DNA of 64,000 nucleotides from Lamellibrachia satsuma (GCA_033239005.1 BSQZ01000029.1:2626501-2690500); one strand, 5' to 3'. Shown: positions 1 to 12,656, numbered from the stretch's first letter. Notes: generated from the sequence alone by a model not told the origin. Translations and numbers: made by a program.

Positions 1-219
1 TTCTGTTAAAATGGCATGTTTAATGTATGTATGTGTGTATGACTACTAGTTAAACCAGGCAAATCTTCCTGCCTTCAAAGTAAATCCCATTGTTGAACTT
101 GGTGGATGTTCTGTTGTAAAAACAGAAGTAAAGTAGCATTCCGTCATAATTTCTGTTGCAAGATCCTGAGCTAGTTTCTGCAGGTGCGTGCCTACCCATG
201 CATGCATACATGCACGCAT

Positions 220-270
<51 letters not shown>

Positions 271-595
271 CATTTATTCTATTTGATGATCTTTATTTTT
301 GCTCTGTTTGTTCCAACGGCTGCTGTCTTAATAGGCATCCATCTGACTGCTGATACTTGAACACGAGAAAATTTTATGTTGAAGTGCATGCAGTGCCATT
401 CACACATAGCTATGAAAGCATGTATGCACATCGTATCAGAGAAAGTGTACATTTTATTTTGATTAAATAGACTGGACTCGGTCGAAATTCATGCCATCTA
501 CAGCTTTTTAGTGCCTTCCACAGCGCATGGTAAATAGTGTTCATGGATGCACATGCCATGTCTACTATGTTTAATGATTACTTACTTAAAAAGGT
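1..595. other. intergenic sequence with an ACGC microsatellite
   Basis: I see no gene here. The only structure is a CATG/CACG-rich simple repeat at about 198-271, mostly (GCAC)n. It opens spurious reading frames on both strands that translate as Ala-Cys-Val-Arg repeats. Confidence 0.6.
198..271. repeat. (GCAC)n microsatellite
   Basis: CATGCATACATGCACGCATG grades into about a dozen perfect GCAC units. The alternating purine-pyrimidine composition is typical of animal simple repeats. Confidence 0.95.
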
Positions 596-739
596 CTTTT
601 ATCATGGTGCCCTATCTGTATTTCAGTGCACTTTTATCATGGTGCCCTATCTGTATTTCAGTGCACTTTTATCATGGTGCCCTATCTGTATTTCAGTGCA
701 CTTTTATCATGGTGCCCTATCTGTATTTCAGTGCACTTT
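596..739. repeat. 35-bp tandem repeat, four identical copies
   Basis: The unit begins CTTTTATCATGGTGCCCTAT and ends TTTCAGTGCA. It starts at 596, 631, 666 and 701, with a short partial copy at 736. I see no differences between copies, which suggests recent expansion. The unit is not a multiple of three, so the frames across it are accidental. Each copy contains a TTTCAG that resembles a splice acceptor. Confidence 0.95.
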
Positions 740-1623
740 CAGTTTGAGCCGGCAACTGCCGCCGTTTCTTTATTGCATTACATAGCCATTACTGCTACCT
801 TTGGAGGTTGTAAGCTTGTTGCATTTACTGCACTGCAATATAATTGCCCCTGGGTAATCAACAAGATGCTTTTTTTGTGTTGTGTGACCTTTGGCAGTCA
901 GATTGCAAATATGGTTCATTCTACTGTTGAGAGCATGGAAGCAGAGCAGTAGTTGTTGCAAAGCAGTTTTGCCACAATATAAAATTAGTTGATTATAATC
1001 AAATTCATCATGCAAAAATGTTTAACACATTCTTGAGCACGGACATTTCCCATGTACATGTACTCTACAGAATAACACTTGCTATTTATGACCTTCTAGA
1101 TAAACCCTCATATCAAAAGATTCCCTTCAAGAGCCATTCATTGCAAATGGCTGACTGGGAACTTCATAAATTCTGCACTAAATTGTAGTACTGAGTGAGT
1201 GTGTTTTAAACACAATTGAAACAAACATTTGAGTTATCATATTGAGTGTCTGTGTGGTCACAGTGTTTACTTGCTTATCGAAATGAGCATGCGTTGAACA
1301 TTTTTTACAAACAAGGCTTATTTTCTTTTACACATATACATTACTTGATAAACCCATTTGAAATATGCCATTTTTTATTTTGCATAAAGTTGGGCTATCT
1401 GGGTTATTAATTTATGCTACCCAGTGTGGTCTGTACCATGATACATGTTGGGTAGTGATGTAATGACTAATGTATTCACGCTTTACCAGATGTTTGTATT
1501 TTGTGACATGCACAAAATCATTACCAGAGGAGCGGCTGATGGTGTCATTTTCTCTACCTCTGCATCCGTCATGTCAAGTGCAACCATGATTGAACAATTC
1601 ACTGGGCCATTCGCCATTCTTAT

Positions 1624-2182
1624 TCAAGATCATGTCCATACTGATGAACCTTGAAGATGCTCCCTTTCTCTGACTGAGGTCATGTCCATACTTGATGAAC
1701 CTTGAGTACTTTCTCCCGTCCTCTGACTGAGATCATGTCCACACTGATGAACCACTGTCTCCCTTTCTCTAACTGAGATCATGTCCATACTGATGAACCT
1801 TGAAGACTATCTCCCTTCGTCCGACTGGGATCATGTCCATACTGATGAACCTTGATGGTTGTCTCCCTTTCTCTGACTGAGATCATGTTCATACTGATGA
1901 ACCTTGAAGACTGCCTCCCTTTCTCTGACTGAGATCATGTCCATACTGATGAATCTAAAGACTCTCCCTTTCTCTGACTGAGATCATGTCCATTTTGATG
2001 AACCTTGAAGATTACCTTCCTTCCTCCGACTGGGATCATGTCCATACTGATGAACCTTGAAGACTGTCTCCCTTTCTCTGACTGAGATCATGTCCATACT
2101 GATGAACGTGAAAAATGTCACCCTTCCTCTGACTGAGATCATGTCCATACTGATGAACGTGATGACTGTCTCCCTTCCTAGT
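1624..2182. repeat. about 53-bp minisatellite, about 11 copies
   Basis: The core ATCATGTCCATACTGATGAA recurs about every 49-54 bp and alternates with CTCCCTTTCTCTGACTGAG. I count 11 occurrences of CATG(T)CCAT from about 1632 to 2140. Copies differ by substitutions and small indels, so this array is older than the 35-bp array upstream. No coding potential is evident. Confidence 0.93.
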
Positions 2183-2189
2183 GTTGCTT

Positions 2190-3509
2190 GACACTAGTTG
2201 ACTGCTGCACGACATGCATTTGTCATCTGCTGCCACAGTTGACACATGATAACTTGTCATGACGGTAATCACATGTGGTGTATGAACTCATTAGTACATG
2301 ATATCTTCAGAGTGATGTGTGTATCCCTGTTTTTATGTTACTGTTAGAAAGCTTTGACATGTTCACTGCTGCTGTCTGTGTCTGCTGTCTTCATCATGGC
2401 AGCTGTTTAAATGCACTACGAACAGTGGCAATAGAAAGTCCGTTGAATGGCATCTCATTGTGTGTGATCAATTTGTGCTGCATTTAGTCCACTCTTTCTA
2501 AACACTGGTTGTTATTGTGATGAAGTCTGCACAAATTAATCAAGCTGTGACTTGTTGTAAGGAGAGATGGCCTGAAGAAGGACTTGCTGGTCGGGAAAGT
2601 GACTGGAAGATTGGTCCGAGGCCAACCGAAATCAAGAGTTACCGACTTAGGGTTCATTCACAATTGTCAACATTTTCCTATTGGTACAGAGAGTACTAAT
2701 TCTCAGACCCCTTCCCTCCCCCAGAATTAGTACTTGAAAATGTTGCTAATTTTCCAGAAGTGTTATGATACGGTACATGTCTAGGAGTCGGACATACAAT
2801 AACAACAATCATAATAATGTTTACAGACGTATTTACAATAACTATGGATTGATGCAATGATAAATATGCATAAAATGGCATACAAAATGTGCTAACTTCA
2901 CCATGCTATAATAAATTGTGATGGTTACTTTTCAGATTATTAAATTTTTGTCAAAGTGTATGAAAACTCAGACACAAAATTCTTACATAACCTGATATTT
3001 ATATATCACTGGAATGCACATAGTTATACCAATTTGAATGATGACGCATTGAAATTGACATTTAGAACAAAAACAACTTTGAACTTAGGCGGCATGTTAT
3101 GCAGACATACAGTTGAAAATACCATAGCAACCATGTATAAAAAGTTTCCTAATTTGGCACACTTATGACCTGAGTAAAGATAATCACAGAAATGTCATTG
3201 TTATCAGTAAGCTTTAATTGAAAGTTGACAAAACAAAATTAAAATACATCAAAATCTAGATTTTTTTCTGAAAAACCCCAAGTACACATCACATAATAAT
3301 CAACAGAAAAATGTTTCTGGGTCATAATTAGGTAAGGTCATCATGTTAAAATACAAACAGTAAATGATAAAATATATTTCAAAAATTTAATTTCACCGCA
3401 ATGACCTAATTACAAGTGCGACCTTGGCTCAACCCCGCATGACCCCCACACACCCACTCACTGGCTAGCAACAGCACTGTTTCTACTAGCTACACTAGCA
3501 GTTGCTTTT
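2190..3509. other. intergenic, nothing recognised
   Basis: AT-rich sequence with only short open frames. No repeat family, splice-bounded exon or RNA gene could be recognised on either strand. Confidence 0.5.
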
Positions 3510-3670
3510 TGAGCATTTCACGAGTGGTTCATTGTCCTCATCTGAACTGCTTGACTCCACATATTCCAAAGGAAGCGGACATTATGTTATGTCCTTTGTC
3601 TCGTCAGTGCAGAACTCACGGATTTCTTTATATAAACAAGTCTGACGTTTCTTGTCCAAGCCAGCAGGTG

Positions 3671-4480
3671 TTACAATCGTTGACATTCCTTGTGGAACGG
3701 CTCCATGCAGGATGCTGTGATGATTCCTAGCAGCAGCAAATCTTTTTCATATGCAGTCAGCTCTTGCGTATTCAGTCTAAAAAAAAACAGTGTATAATTA
3801 AGTTCACATCATTTATTGTATAATAATAATATAGCTTATAATTATTAGACTAAGAACAGTGGTTCCACGTGGACTCAATGATCAATATCGAAAAAAATTT
3901 ATGTGCCACATCGGGGAGGATGAAAGATGGAGAGAGGGGGCTGCCAATAGAAAACTATGGAAAGAAAGAACCGAAAGAGTGGCTCGACAATACTTTACCT
4001 GACCCTCACCCCTGTACAGCAGGGAACAAGGAGGAAGAGCACATTAATATAGATAAGTATAATTATTAATAGTTAAAAATTTATAAATACATGCAGCATA
4101 CTAATTAGTAGCACAACATTAAACGTTTGTAAGTAGCCCAGAAATTATTACTGTAGGCCTGCATTCATGACTTATGACTTTGAGCATATGGCCATAGCAT
4201 AATTATCTACTAAGCCTTAACTGACGATACGTATGTATGCATGTATGTTTGTATAGGCTTTATAATTATTCATCATAGCATACCTGATAGACTTGGGTTC
4301 AGCGTCGCTGTCAGTGCCACTGTCACTAACTTCACTGTTGCTGTCAAGTTCCGAAAACGGCGGACAGAAGTAATCTTCGATCACTTCCTGCACCACTGAA
4401 CTGTCACCTATACCACATTTCGAAGCTGCTTTCAGTAGTTGTGCTATCTGTGCAGAACACGGACATTTCCAGCTTTCCAT
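3671..4480 (-). pseudogene. candidate two-exon gene fragment, unknown function
   Basis: On the - strand an ATG at 4480 opens an exon to 4284 (197 bp) that ends at a good donor, CAG|GTATGC. A second exon runs from 3776, after a T-rich acceptor, to a stop at 3671 (106 bp). Phases match (2/1), giving about 100 residues. The N-terminal part looks helical (SAQIAQLLKAASKCG) and is followed by a Ser/Asp-rich acidic stretch. Exon 2 reads LTAYEKDLLLLG and then stops. Sequence below 3671 resembles further coding sequence in another frame, so this may be a decayed longer gene. I have a faint impression of a multicopy invertebrate family with an acidic middle, possibly mobile-element derived, but I do not recognise a function. 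The same interval on the + strand gives no convincing product. Confidence 0.4.
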
Positions 4481-4499
4481 TGATGTGCAACATTAAGGG

Positions 4500-5950
4500 G
4501 CACACTCAAATGGTAATTTTGTCATTCAGATGGCCATTGTTTTACCAAAATGAGCGGTAGGTGTCGAATAAAACAACATTAGACAATGTTGTATTGTGCT
4601 TTTGAGCTGCATACTTTGCGAAATAGAAGATTAGATATCAAACAATACATTTCTACTGAAATCCCAAAATCGATGAATGTATGTGGCACATGTTTTGGCT
4701 TTTAGCATGAAACCGATCTGTGCGACTTCTGCCTGGTTTTTGGAGAGCAGGTCACAAATTGTAAAGTTTGTTGCCTCCCTCAGTTTACGGCCATGTTTTG
4801 GTACCAAAATGTTGGAAAATATGTCTACTTTTCATTGTTACCCGGTCAACAATTACGTTGAAACATGTTCAGTTTAATAAAATATGAGACCACCCCGTTT
4901 CCATTAATTTTAAACACAATAGATTGGCAGCTGAGAGGGGTTACTCCTTTTCACCAGACAAAGATTTTTATTGTTGAATATTCATCTCTAGCATTATATG
5001 TAATGACATCCAGATTGGTACACCATTTTCACCCTTGGTAACAATTGAAAAAAGTGGAAATATCCAAGATGCCCACCACATGATCGTTATATTATACTTA
5101 TCATATCTTTGCAACCAGAAAAGACACAGATATGATTCAAATGTCTTGTTTATCGTTTTCATACATGAGGAATTCGATGCCACCATTATTATTTTTAACA
5201 ATGTAAAAAAACAACATGGAAGACATGAACACAAACCAAGATTGCAGGTGGGTGGTTGTATTCCGATCTCCGAGTCTAGCAGTCGGCTAACACTGTCACA
5301 TGCACGTTAGATTCGGTAAGCATGTGCTCTCCGTGTCACATGATAATACAAGTCGCTGTCGACACTACACTAATGACGACAATATCCCACAATTTTTGGG
5401 AAATGAACCCAGATCGTCAGAATCAAAGCCACCAAACAACTAGTAGCAGTCTGATGCCATTTTAAAAAAGCAGGACACAAAAAATACTACGGGAAAATGA
5501 CGATGGCACACCATATCTCGTTCTGATCGAGATTGATTCCGATATGAATAGCCAAATTATAACAGTGAAAAGCAGTAATCGGCAGACTAGCTGCTTTTGA
5601 CTGCTGTGCGCAAATATGGGGTTGAACGTTTTTAGCCACTGCGCCCAGCAAAGATTCTTGTGTACAAACATGAAGGCATTGTGCAAATATTGATACAGAT
5701 CTGTGGGTGTTTTGTCATTTAATGTGGGACCAACATTTTAATGATTAATACACAGGCCTTGACCTCCTTCCCCCTTTTGTACTCTTTGTATGAATTGATT
5801 AGAATTAGTATCAAATGACAAATTATTAAATTAACACAACTACTTGTCAGATGTCAGTACACGTGCTTAAGTGTGTTTAGAGAGGTTCAGACTTTGCTCA
5901 TCATTGAAATAATGGTCTTGTGTAGGGTGGGTGGTGACAAAGGAACAGGA
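4500..5950. other. intergenic, nothing recognised
   Basis: AT-rich with scattered short frames on both strands. None is bounded by good splice sites or resembles a known domain. Confidence 0.45.
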
Positions 5951-5954
5951 ACCT

Positions 5955-6117
5955 CATGGTCAATCACCTTGCCCATGGTCAATCACCTTGCCCATGGTCA
6001 ATCACCTTGCCCATGGTCAATCACCTTGCTCATGGTCAATCACCTTGCCCATGGTCAGTCACCTTGCTCATGGTTGATCACCAATCAACAGGTGCTCATG
6101 GTCAATCACCTTGCCTT
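5955..6117. repeat. 19-bp tandem repeat, about 8 copies
   Basis: The unit is CATGGTCAATCACCTTGCC. The first copies are almost perfect, and later ones (from about 6055) carry CAGTCACC, GTTGATC and CTTGTG variants. The + strand frame translates as a Met-Val-Asn-His-Leu-Ala-like repeat and is not taken as a gene. Confidence 0.93.
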
Positions 6118-6129
6118 GTGTCAATCTTA

Positions 6130-7730
6130 CTATGATTGAGCTAGCTTATGTTGTGTGCATGTATGTATACTTCACAGATTGTTTGCAATGCTATGTATGT
6201 TTTCTACAATTGTTCCAAGTTTCGTAACTGTTCACTAATCAGTTTGATATAATATGCCAGAGGATGATACATACACAAAGATGGCAGGGGATGGTCTATG
6301 TAACTTGGAACAATCATTGAAAGCATGCATAGATTTGTGAACAATTATACGTATTAAATACAAATTACTTTCTAAGAACTACCAAGTAATTTTTGCTAGT
6401 TAATGAAGATTAGTTTATTAACAGAACTACCTACTAGGTATGTCTTCGAGATGGAAAATGGGGCACCTAATGATGACAGTCCATGGATTAATTGGATTTG
6501 TTCATTTGTTTATTAATTGATCAGCTGTCATGGCTTAGAAGCAAACAGCTGAAAACGTGGATACTGGCTGTGTTCTGACCTATTGTGTAGCCACTAGAAC
6601 ATGCTGTGGTGCTGTCAAATGTGGGGATAGACATGGCAGCCTTGAAGCGTATGAGGTGCAGGTTGCCTTGCAGCACTAATAGGATGTTGCATTATTGATG
6701 CATTATTACGCCTGCAGAAGCTGACAGCAGGTGTGGCAAGCACCGCCGTGCCAACAGAGGTGGTGCAAATTGCTTATGGTGCCATTGCCTGCCACTATAA
6801 TCGATCATTTGGGCATCTGTTTATGTGGTGCTGTTGTTAAAATTTGGTCATGTGTATAACCAGCCGAAAAGTGTCAAGAAATGGATGCCCATGCAGATAG
6901 TGCGTTTACATGGTTCCAAGAGATAGATGTTTGGAGAAAAATACACTGAAGCACCAAAGGGGAAATAATAACCAATATTTTGTAGTTAAATCTTTCAGAC
7001 CCGAATATGCATTACTGCATATAATACTGAATAACTGTTCCGAGACGTGTACATACTATATAAACGTGTGCACATAATTCCAGGTCTAAAACAGCACTTC
7101 TAAATCCGCATTTATGGTAATCTGCTGATTTGTCCAGAATCAGGAATACTAAGTGCTAACGACTGTGTTTTAGTGGTTATAAATTGCATGCTAAAAGTGA
7201 AATTTTCTACATTGTTCATCGCTAGTTTTAAAAATTACAGAGAAGTGACAATTGCAGTACCACAAATTATGATAATTTTCATAATTAAAAATTTGAGGGA
7301 TTTTATGCCAATGGGTTTGATTTAGTTGATAAACGTCAACGATCTTTCATCACACAATGTGCTTCAACAAAGTAAGATGATACGGTTGATGTACCTAAAC
7401 TTTGAAGTGAAATATGAGAGGAACACCACCGTATTTGAAACCCAAATTTTGCATTTATCGATGTTTTCATTATTGATGTTGAGGCTGCCAAATAATGACA
7501 TGGCAGTGGCACAACTTGCCTTCAATGTTTTTTGTTTAATGACATGATCAGCTGTTACTGATTTTCATAACTTGTTCTCATACATTGACCTGTTGAAAAT
7601 TTCTGCCAATTGCAATATAATATTTGACAATTCAAGAAAAAAATAACGCTAATATTTACAAGCATTATGTATTGAGGTAGTTGTACTGCAGTGTACTGGT
7701 ATCTAACTAATCAGACAACAGTCGTGGTCA
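6130..7730. other. intergenic, nothing recognised
   Basis: No gene, RNA or mobile element could be recognised. The sequence is AT-rich with only short frames. Confidence 0.45.
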
Positions 7731-7732
7731 AT

Positions 7733-7862
7733 TCCAATTCCAGTCAATTCAAAAAATCAGTTCCAATTCTGCCTTGCAAAAATCAATTCCAATTCCAAAT
7801 TGTCAATTCCAGTTAAAAATTTTAAAATCCTAGGCTAAGGAAAAATTCAAATCCAATTCGTT
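7733..7862. repeat. degenerate CAATTCCAATTC repeat
   Basis: AATTCCAATTCCAGTCAATTC-like words recur irregularly over about 130 bp. It looks like an old, decayed simple repeat. Confidence 0.7.
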
Positions 7863-7940
7863 TTAACAGTTTTCTTTCTAATTGAAATCATGTGTGCACA
7901 ATCGTATTTAATCATACATAATTAACTATTGTTCATATAT

Positions 7941-7995
7941 ATGTGCGTGCATGCGTGCGTGCGTGCGTGCGTGCATGCGTGCGTGCGAGCGTGTA
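7941..7995. repeat. (GTGC)n microsatellite
   Basis: A run of GTGC/GCGT tetramers interrupted by CATG, with an alternating purine-pyrimidine pattern. It is the same repeat class as at 198-271 but in the other orientation. Confidence 0.95.
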
Positions 7996-7999
7996 TGTC

Positions 8000-9245
8000 A
8001 GGTTTGCTATAAAAAACTTTAAAAATGGCATTCAGCCATTTGATATGTACTTTCTGCTGTAACATCTCTCCTGGATTTTTGCAAACCAGACATTTTGGAC
8101 AGCCCTGGACAGTTGGGTCATTAATCTGAGTTTTGAACAGTTTCCTCTGTTTATATTAGTTGTGGTATAATTGATATTTCATTAAATATACTGTAAACTT
8201 TGAGTTTTCAACATCCTAATCACCAACATGTATTCTCCATGGGGAAATAAACCTTGTCCACTGAGAAAGAAAATGAGATAAGGTCTGAATGGTCTGACTT
8301 TGGTTTTACTGTCTGTTACAGTAACTTTGTATTTGTTTTTGATGCAAGTGCTTGAGTATATTGTTCTTGTTCGCAATGTTTCAAAAGCATAGTAAACAGT
8401 GTTTATGCTGTAATGTTGACAGCTTCCTGGCTGTTACTAGATTCAGGGTGACATACTAGTAGCAGACAAATATGATTTTAATAGTAAATTTAAGGGGTAA
8501 AGATTAACAGTATACAATCAATAATTCAACAAATAATAAAATTATTAATTGGCTACCAAGTGTCGAGGTGAGTCCCACTAATTTTTTTTTGTAAACTTGA
8601 AAGCTTTCCAAAAATTCTTAGGTAAGGGTGGCACTAGATGCAGTATTATTTTTGCACTTTATTCAGTTAAGGCTACTGATAATAACAAACAGTTGCAACA
8701 TTTCTTTTTACATATCTATTTTATCTAATTAATTCATCGTCACTTGACTCTTGTAAACATTAGCAGGCTGATACACATTTAGAATTATGAATGAGAATTT
8801 AAAAACCAAACTTGGGTGTGTGATCAACTGAATTTCTGTACCACTGACTGACATTGCAAGTACAAGCTGTGTCACACACAAATTTACATATTGGCCTGCA
8901 CCGCTGTAGATAGTTGTGAGCATGTGCTGACCTGCGCATGCATCTCGTGTGGCGTATGTAGTGTCCATGATTGCATGTAACGACTTCACTAGTCTGTCTA
9001 CCAGTGGCATTAGCAGCAAATAGAAATGTTACACAGCCTGAACAATACTGTGGGGACACTGCTGCCTACTAACTATGGCAGAGAAGCAGGACAGTGACCT
9101 TGTGTGAATAATGCACATGGCGTTCCTCTAGAGACAGCTGCTAGTTGCAGTCCCTCATTTATTTGTGCCATACAGGCACATTGTTTCCTTGAAGCACCAC
9201 CATGGTATCATGGTATAATGCTGGTGTGGAAAAAATGTCAACATG
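8000..9245. other. intergenic, nothing recognised
   Basis: Short frames only. I could not link the cysteine-rich minus-strand frame near 8800-9060 to a family, and it has no supporting splice sites. Confidence 0.45.
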
Positions 9246-9249
9246 AATT

Positions 9250-9915
9250 CCACTCAATATCGTCCTACGTTCTAGGATTCTTCTCAGTATCGTCCCAAAT
9301 TCTAGGATTCTTCTCAGTATCCTCCAACATTCTAGGATTCTTCTCAGTATCCTCCCGCGTTCTAGGATTCTTCTCAGTATCCTCCCACATTCTAGGATTC
9401 TTCCCAATATCCTTCTAAGTTCTAGATTCTTTTCAATATCCTCCGAAGTTGTGGGATACTTCTCAATATCCTCCAAAATTCTAGGATTCTTTCAAATATC
9501 CTCCCAAGTTCTAGGATTCTTCTCAATATCTTCCAACATTCTAGGATTCTTCTCAATCTCAACATACTCCCTCGTTCTAGGGTTCCTCTTGGTATTCTCC
9601 CACTTTCTACGATTATTCTCAACATCCTCTCAAGTTGTAGGATTATTCTCAATATCCTCCCATGTTCTAGGATTCCTCTCAATCTTAATATCCTCTCACA
9701 TTCTAGGATTATTCTTAATATCCTCCCAAGTTCTAGGATTCTTCTCTATATCCTCCGAAGTTCTAGGATTCTTCTCAATATCCTCCCAAGTTCTAGGATG
9801 CTTCTCAATGTCCTCCTACGTTGTAGTACCGGTATTCCTCTCACTGTCCTACCAAATTCTAGGATTCCTCTCACTGTCCTGCCCACATTCTAGGATTCCT
9901 CTCACAGTGTGCTCC
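9250..9915. repeat. 30-bp minisatellite, about 20 copies, open on both strands
   Basis: The unit is approximately TTCTAGGATTCTTCTCAATA plus TCCTCCCAAG. Because 30 is divisible by three, long frames stay open on both strands. On + it reads as a decapeptide repeat near SSQVLGFFSI (173 codons from 9451 plus a shifted frame upstream), and on - as RRILECGRIL. Copies vary by substitution. One or more small indels shift the + frame near 9420-9450. The simplest reading is non-coding satellite DNA whose period happens to preserve frames. Confidence 0.93.
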
Positions 9916-9929
9916 ATGGCACTGTCCTG

Positions 9930-10618
9930 TGTGCTAAGTTCACTACCAGGGTTGACTTATCAGTGTCCATAAATCTCTATGTGAATCAAGTAGTTTGCTC
10001 CACTGGGCTTGTATGATTGACTAGACATGGTAATTTTATTTAGTTCACAGACATGTACCATGTGCAACTGTGCATGAGAAATATTGTCACAAGTATTAGT
10101 GCTAGTTCTGATAAACCTGGCAGTGTAAAATGGATAATTCAGTCATTTGCTAAATGTATTCCAATTATGTCTGGTTGTGTCGTAGCCTAAATTTACTGAC
10201 ATGTTCCAAGTAAAATGTACTGAGTTTGTGCTTCCGCCTTTAACCATAGAACATTTTTGATCTGGTGAAGTAATTTATTCAGTATCCTTCGGTTTGATCA
10301 AAACAAATTTTGTCAGTTGTCTAATAAAATAATTATTACTAACTGCAAAACAATTCTGGTATACTAGATCAGTTATGCAGAAACAAGTCAAAAATGGAAT
10401 GATCTGCTCGTGGATTTTTAGATTGAGTAAAATAATGTTTTGCCTGGCTTGAAACCATTTGATACAAGGGCTGGATATTTATCCCCAAATATGTATCTCT
10501 CAAATGGTTTCTCAAAAAATAAATACTTCTTGGACAGTTGCCCTAAGGTACCCGACAATTGTCCATCTGAACAATTAACCATAATTTATTACGCCGATAG
10601 TTTATATCCATTTAATAT
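9930..10618. other. intergenic, nothing recognised
   Basis: AT-rich sequence up to the inverted-repeat element that begins at 10621. No exon or repeat family was recognised. Confidence 0.45.
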
Positions 10619-10620
10619 TA

Positions 10621-11621
10621 CAGTCGAGCCTCATTATAACGCGGTAGTCGGGGCCCATGATTTCGGACCGCGCTGTGTGTGAGGCACGTTAGGTGTTCCC
10701 ATATCTGCCACCAGGGAGCTACTAAACAACAGCGATCGCCGCCTGCTGCATCAAGTCAAAGAACACTGTCGAAGCCACTGTGTGCTTGTAGTACTTGTAC
10801 GCCAATGCACAGTTTATAGAGCTTATTAAACGAGTCAACTAGCATCAACGTGTATTATTTTTAAATGTCACACCCTGTTGAATATTGAACTGAATAAAAT
10901 ACATGTATGTATTCTGTTATGGAATAGATCTGCTATGATGACGATGTACTGGACCAATAGGTCTACGAATCGAAAATAATAACCTGGATCTGAGCAGCTG
11001 AAAACGTATATGATTTGACACACGTAGTATATAAGTTGATTAAACATAGAAAACGACAATAAGTAGAACTAATAATTGCTTCACTTCGTGTTTCAACCAA
11101 TCTCGACCGAAGCATAAATTTATGACGCACCACTTAACATCGATTCATCGTTTCATATGCAGATGACGAATTCATATTTTCACACACCGGTAGCGCCTTG
11201 GGTTAGCATTTGGCATGTTGGTTTCGCATTGCGAAAACGATCAGATTTACAATGCAATGGAAGCATATGCCATTTCACTCCAGTGTTAAATTGGTGTTGC
11301 GTACTAAATTGCATTTAAGACTGTTTATCTGATTCTTACGCGAGGCGTATTTGTGAATCTTGATTGCAGTTTACAAACCGCCAAAGCGAAGCCAGCGACA
11401 GCGATTGATGTCGGTGCCAGCGCATAACAAACAACAAATCGACACTCATTCATTGACATTGTTCACCTAATGTTTCTTGAGAATTGTCAAAGCAATTCTA
11501 ATTAGGTTTAAGCAGGTCCATTTGGTATTTCCCCCTGGCGGCAAAAAATCGTGGTCCACGACCGACCGCCTTATATCCGAATCCGCTTAATAACGGGGCA
11601 TGTAATAACGAGCCGTGACTG
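10621..11621 (+). mobile_element. Tigger/pogo-like non-autonomous DNA transposon
   Basis: The left end reads CAGTCGAGCCTCATTATAAC, and the right end, complemented, reads CAGTCACGGCTCGTTATTAC. These are imperfect inverted termini of about 25-30 bp with the CAGTC..GCCTCATTATAACG pattern typical of pogo/Tigger elements. A TA precedes the left end, but the dinucleotide after the right end is not a clean TA. The interior has no transposase frame, so it would depend on an autonomous relative. A second copy of the same interior lies at 51060-55210, and a similar left terminus is at 60151, so this is a dispersed family. Strand is assigned by similarity to those copies. Confidence 0.75.
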
Positions 11622-11639
11622 AACCAAATACAATATTTA

Positions 11640-12160
11640 AGCAGTACTGTACCTGTGATACTGTCTCTCATGAAGCCTCTATACAAGGATCCCAAGTCTT
11701 TCTCTGATAAAGCTGGTAGTCACATTTTAGGCTGTTGATTTCATGCTGGGATGGTTGTCATGTTATTGTGAATGACCATGGGTATACTGTAGTTATATGA
11801 CTAGTTATATATTACTTGTGATTGTTTCAGTTACACCATGAGTTACTACTGGGTGTGTCTCGGAGGTGAACAAATGCAGCAGCCTGTCTTGCAACCACTC
11901 GTATGTCCCTTTATTGCAATTAATTTTTGAAAAATCAGGGTTTTTGTTTATCAAATAACAGGCTTTTTGTTTTTAAATAACGGGTTTTTTTGGGGACCAC
12001 AACTGGTTTTTAATTCCCCAAATATAGATGAAAAGAGTGTTTGTATTGTCATAAAGCATGCCTTTTATTATGAATCATTTCTTTTTTGATAGTTTACAAA
12101 ATGGGACATTACATAATGTGGTGGTTTCTGGGTCTACCCAGTGAAATTAGCCAACTGTGA
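11640..12160. other. intergenic, nothing recognised
   Basis: T-rich runs (around 11940-11990) and AT-rich sequence. No gene or named element was recognised. Confidence 0.45.
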
Positions 12161-12163
12161 CAA

Positions 12164-12656
12164 TAGCCCCCTGACACACAAAGATTGATGTAGATGAGTA
12201 GTTTCTACATGAACAACTAATGTAAATAATACACTATATGTAACTATCAAGAATCAGTGAGAAACCATTAGAGATATATGTGTACTATAGCCCCCTGACA
12301 CACAAAGATTGATGTAGATGAGTAGTTTCTACATGAACAACTAATGTAAATAATACACTATATGTAACTATCAAGAATCAGTGAGAAACCATTAGAGATA
12401 TATGTGTACTATAGCCCCCTGACACGCAAAGATTGATGTAGATGAGTAGTTTCTACATGAACAACTAATGTAAATAATACACTATATGTAACTATCAAGA
12501 ATCAGTGAGAAACCATTAGATATATATGTGTACTATAGCCCCCTGACACAAAGATTGATGTAGATGAGTAGTTTCTACATGAACAATTAATGTAAATAAT
12601 ACACTACATGTAACTATCAAGAATCAGTGAGAAACCATTAGAGATATATGTGTACT
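12164..12656. repeat. 124-bp tandem array, four near-identical copies
   Basis: The unit starts TAGCCCCCTGACACACAAAG and recurs at 12164, 12288, 12412 and 12536, an exact 124-bp period. The last copy has a small deletion (GACACAAAG) and a few substitutions. The near identity points to recent duplication. No open frame crosses the array. Confidence 0.95.

Noticed and set aside
46..353. Ala-Cys-Val-Arg and His-Ala-Arg-Thr repeat frames
   Set aside because: Created by the GCAC microsatellite.
596..2182. CRISPR-like arrays
   Set aside because: The tandem units are directly adjacent with no unique spacers, and the genome is clearly animal.
9451..9972. 173-codon + frame as a protein gene
   Set aside because: It lies almost wholly within a 30-bp minisatellite that is equally open on the minus strand. 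No splice sites or flanking coding sequence.
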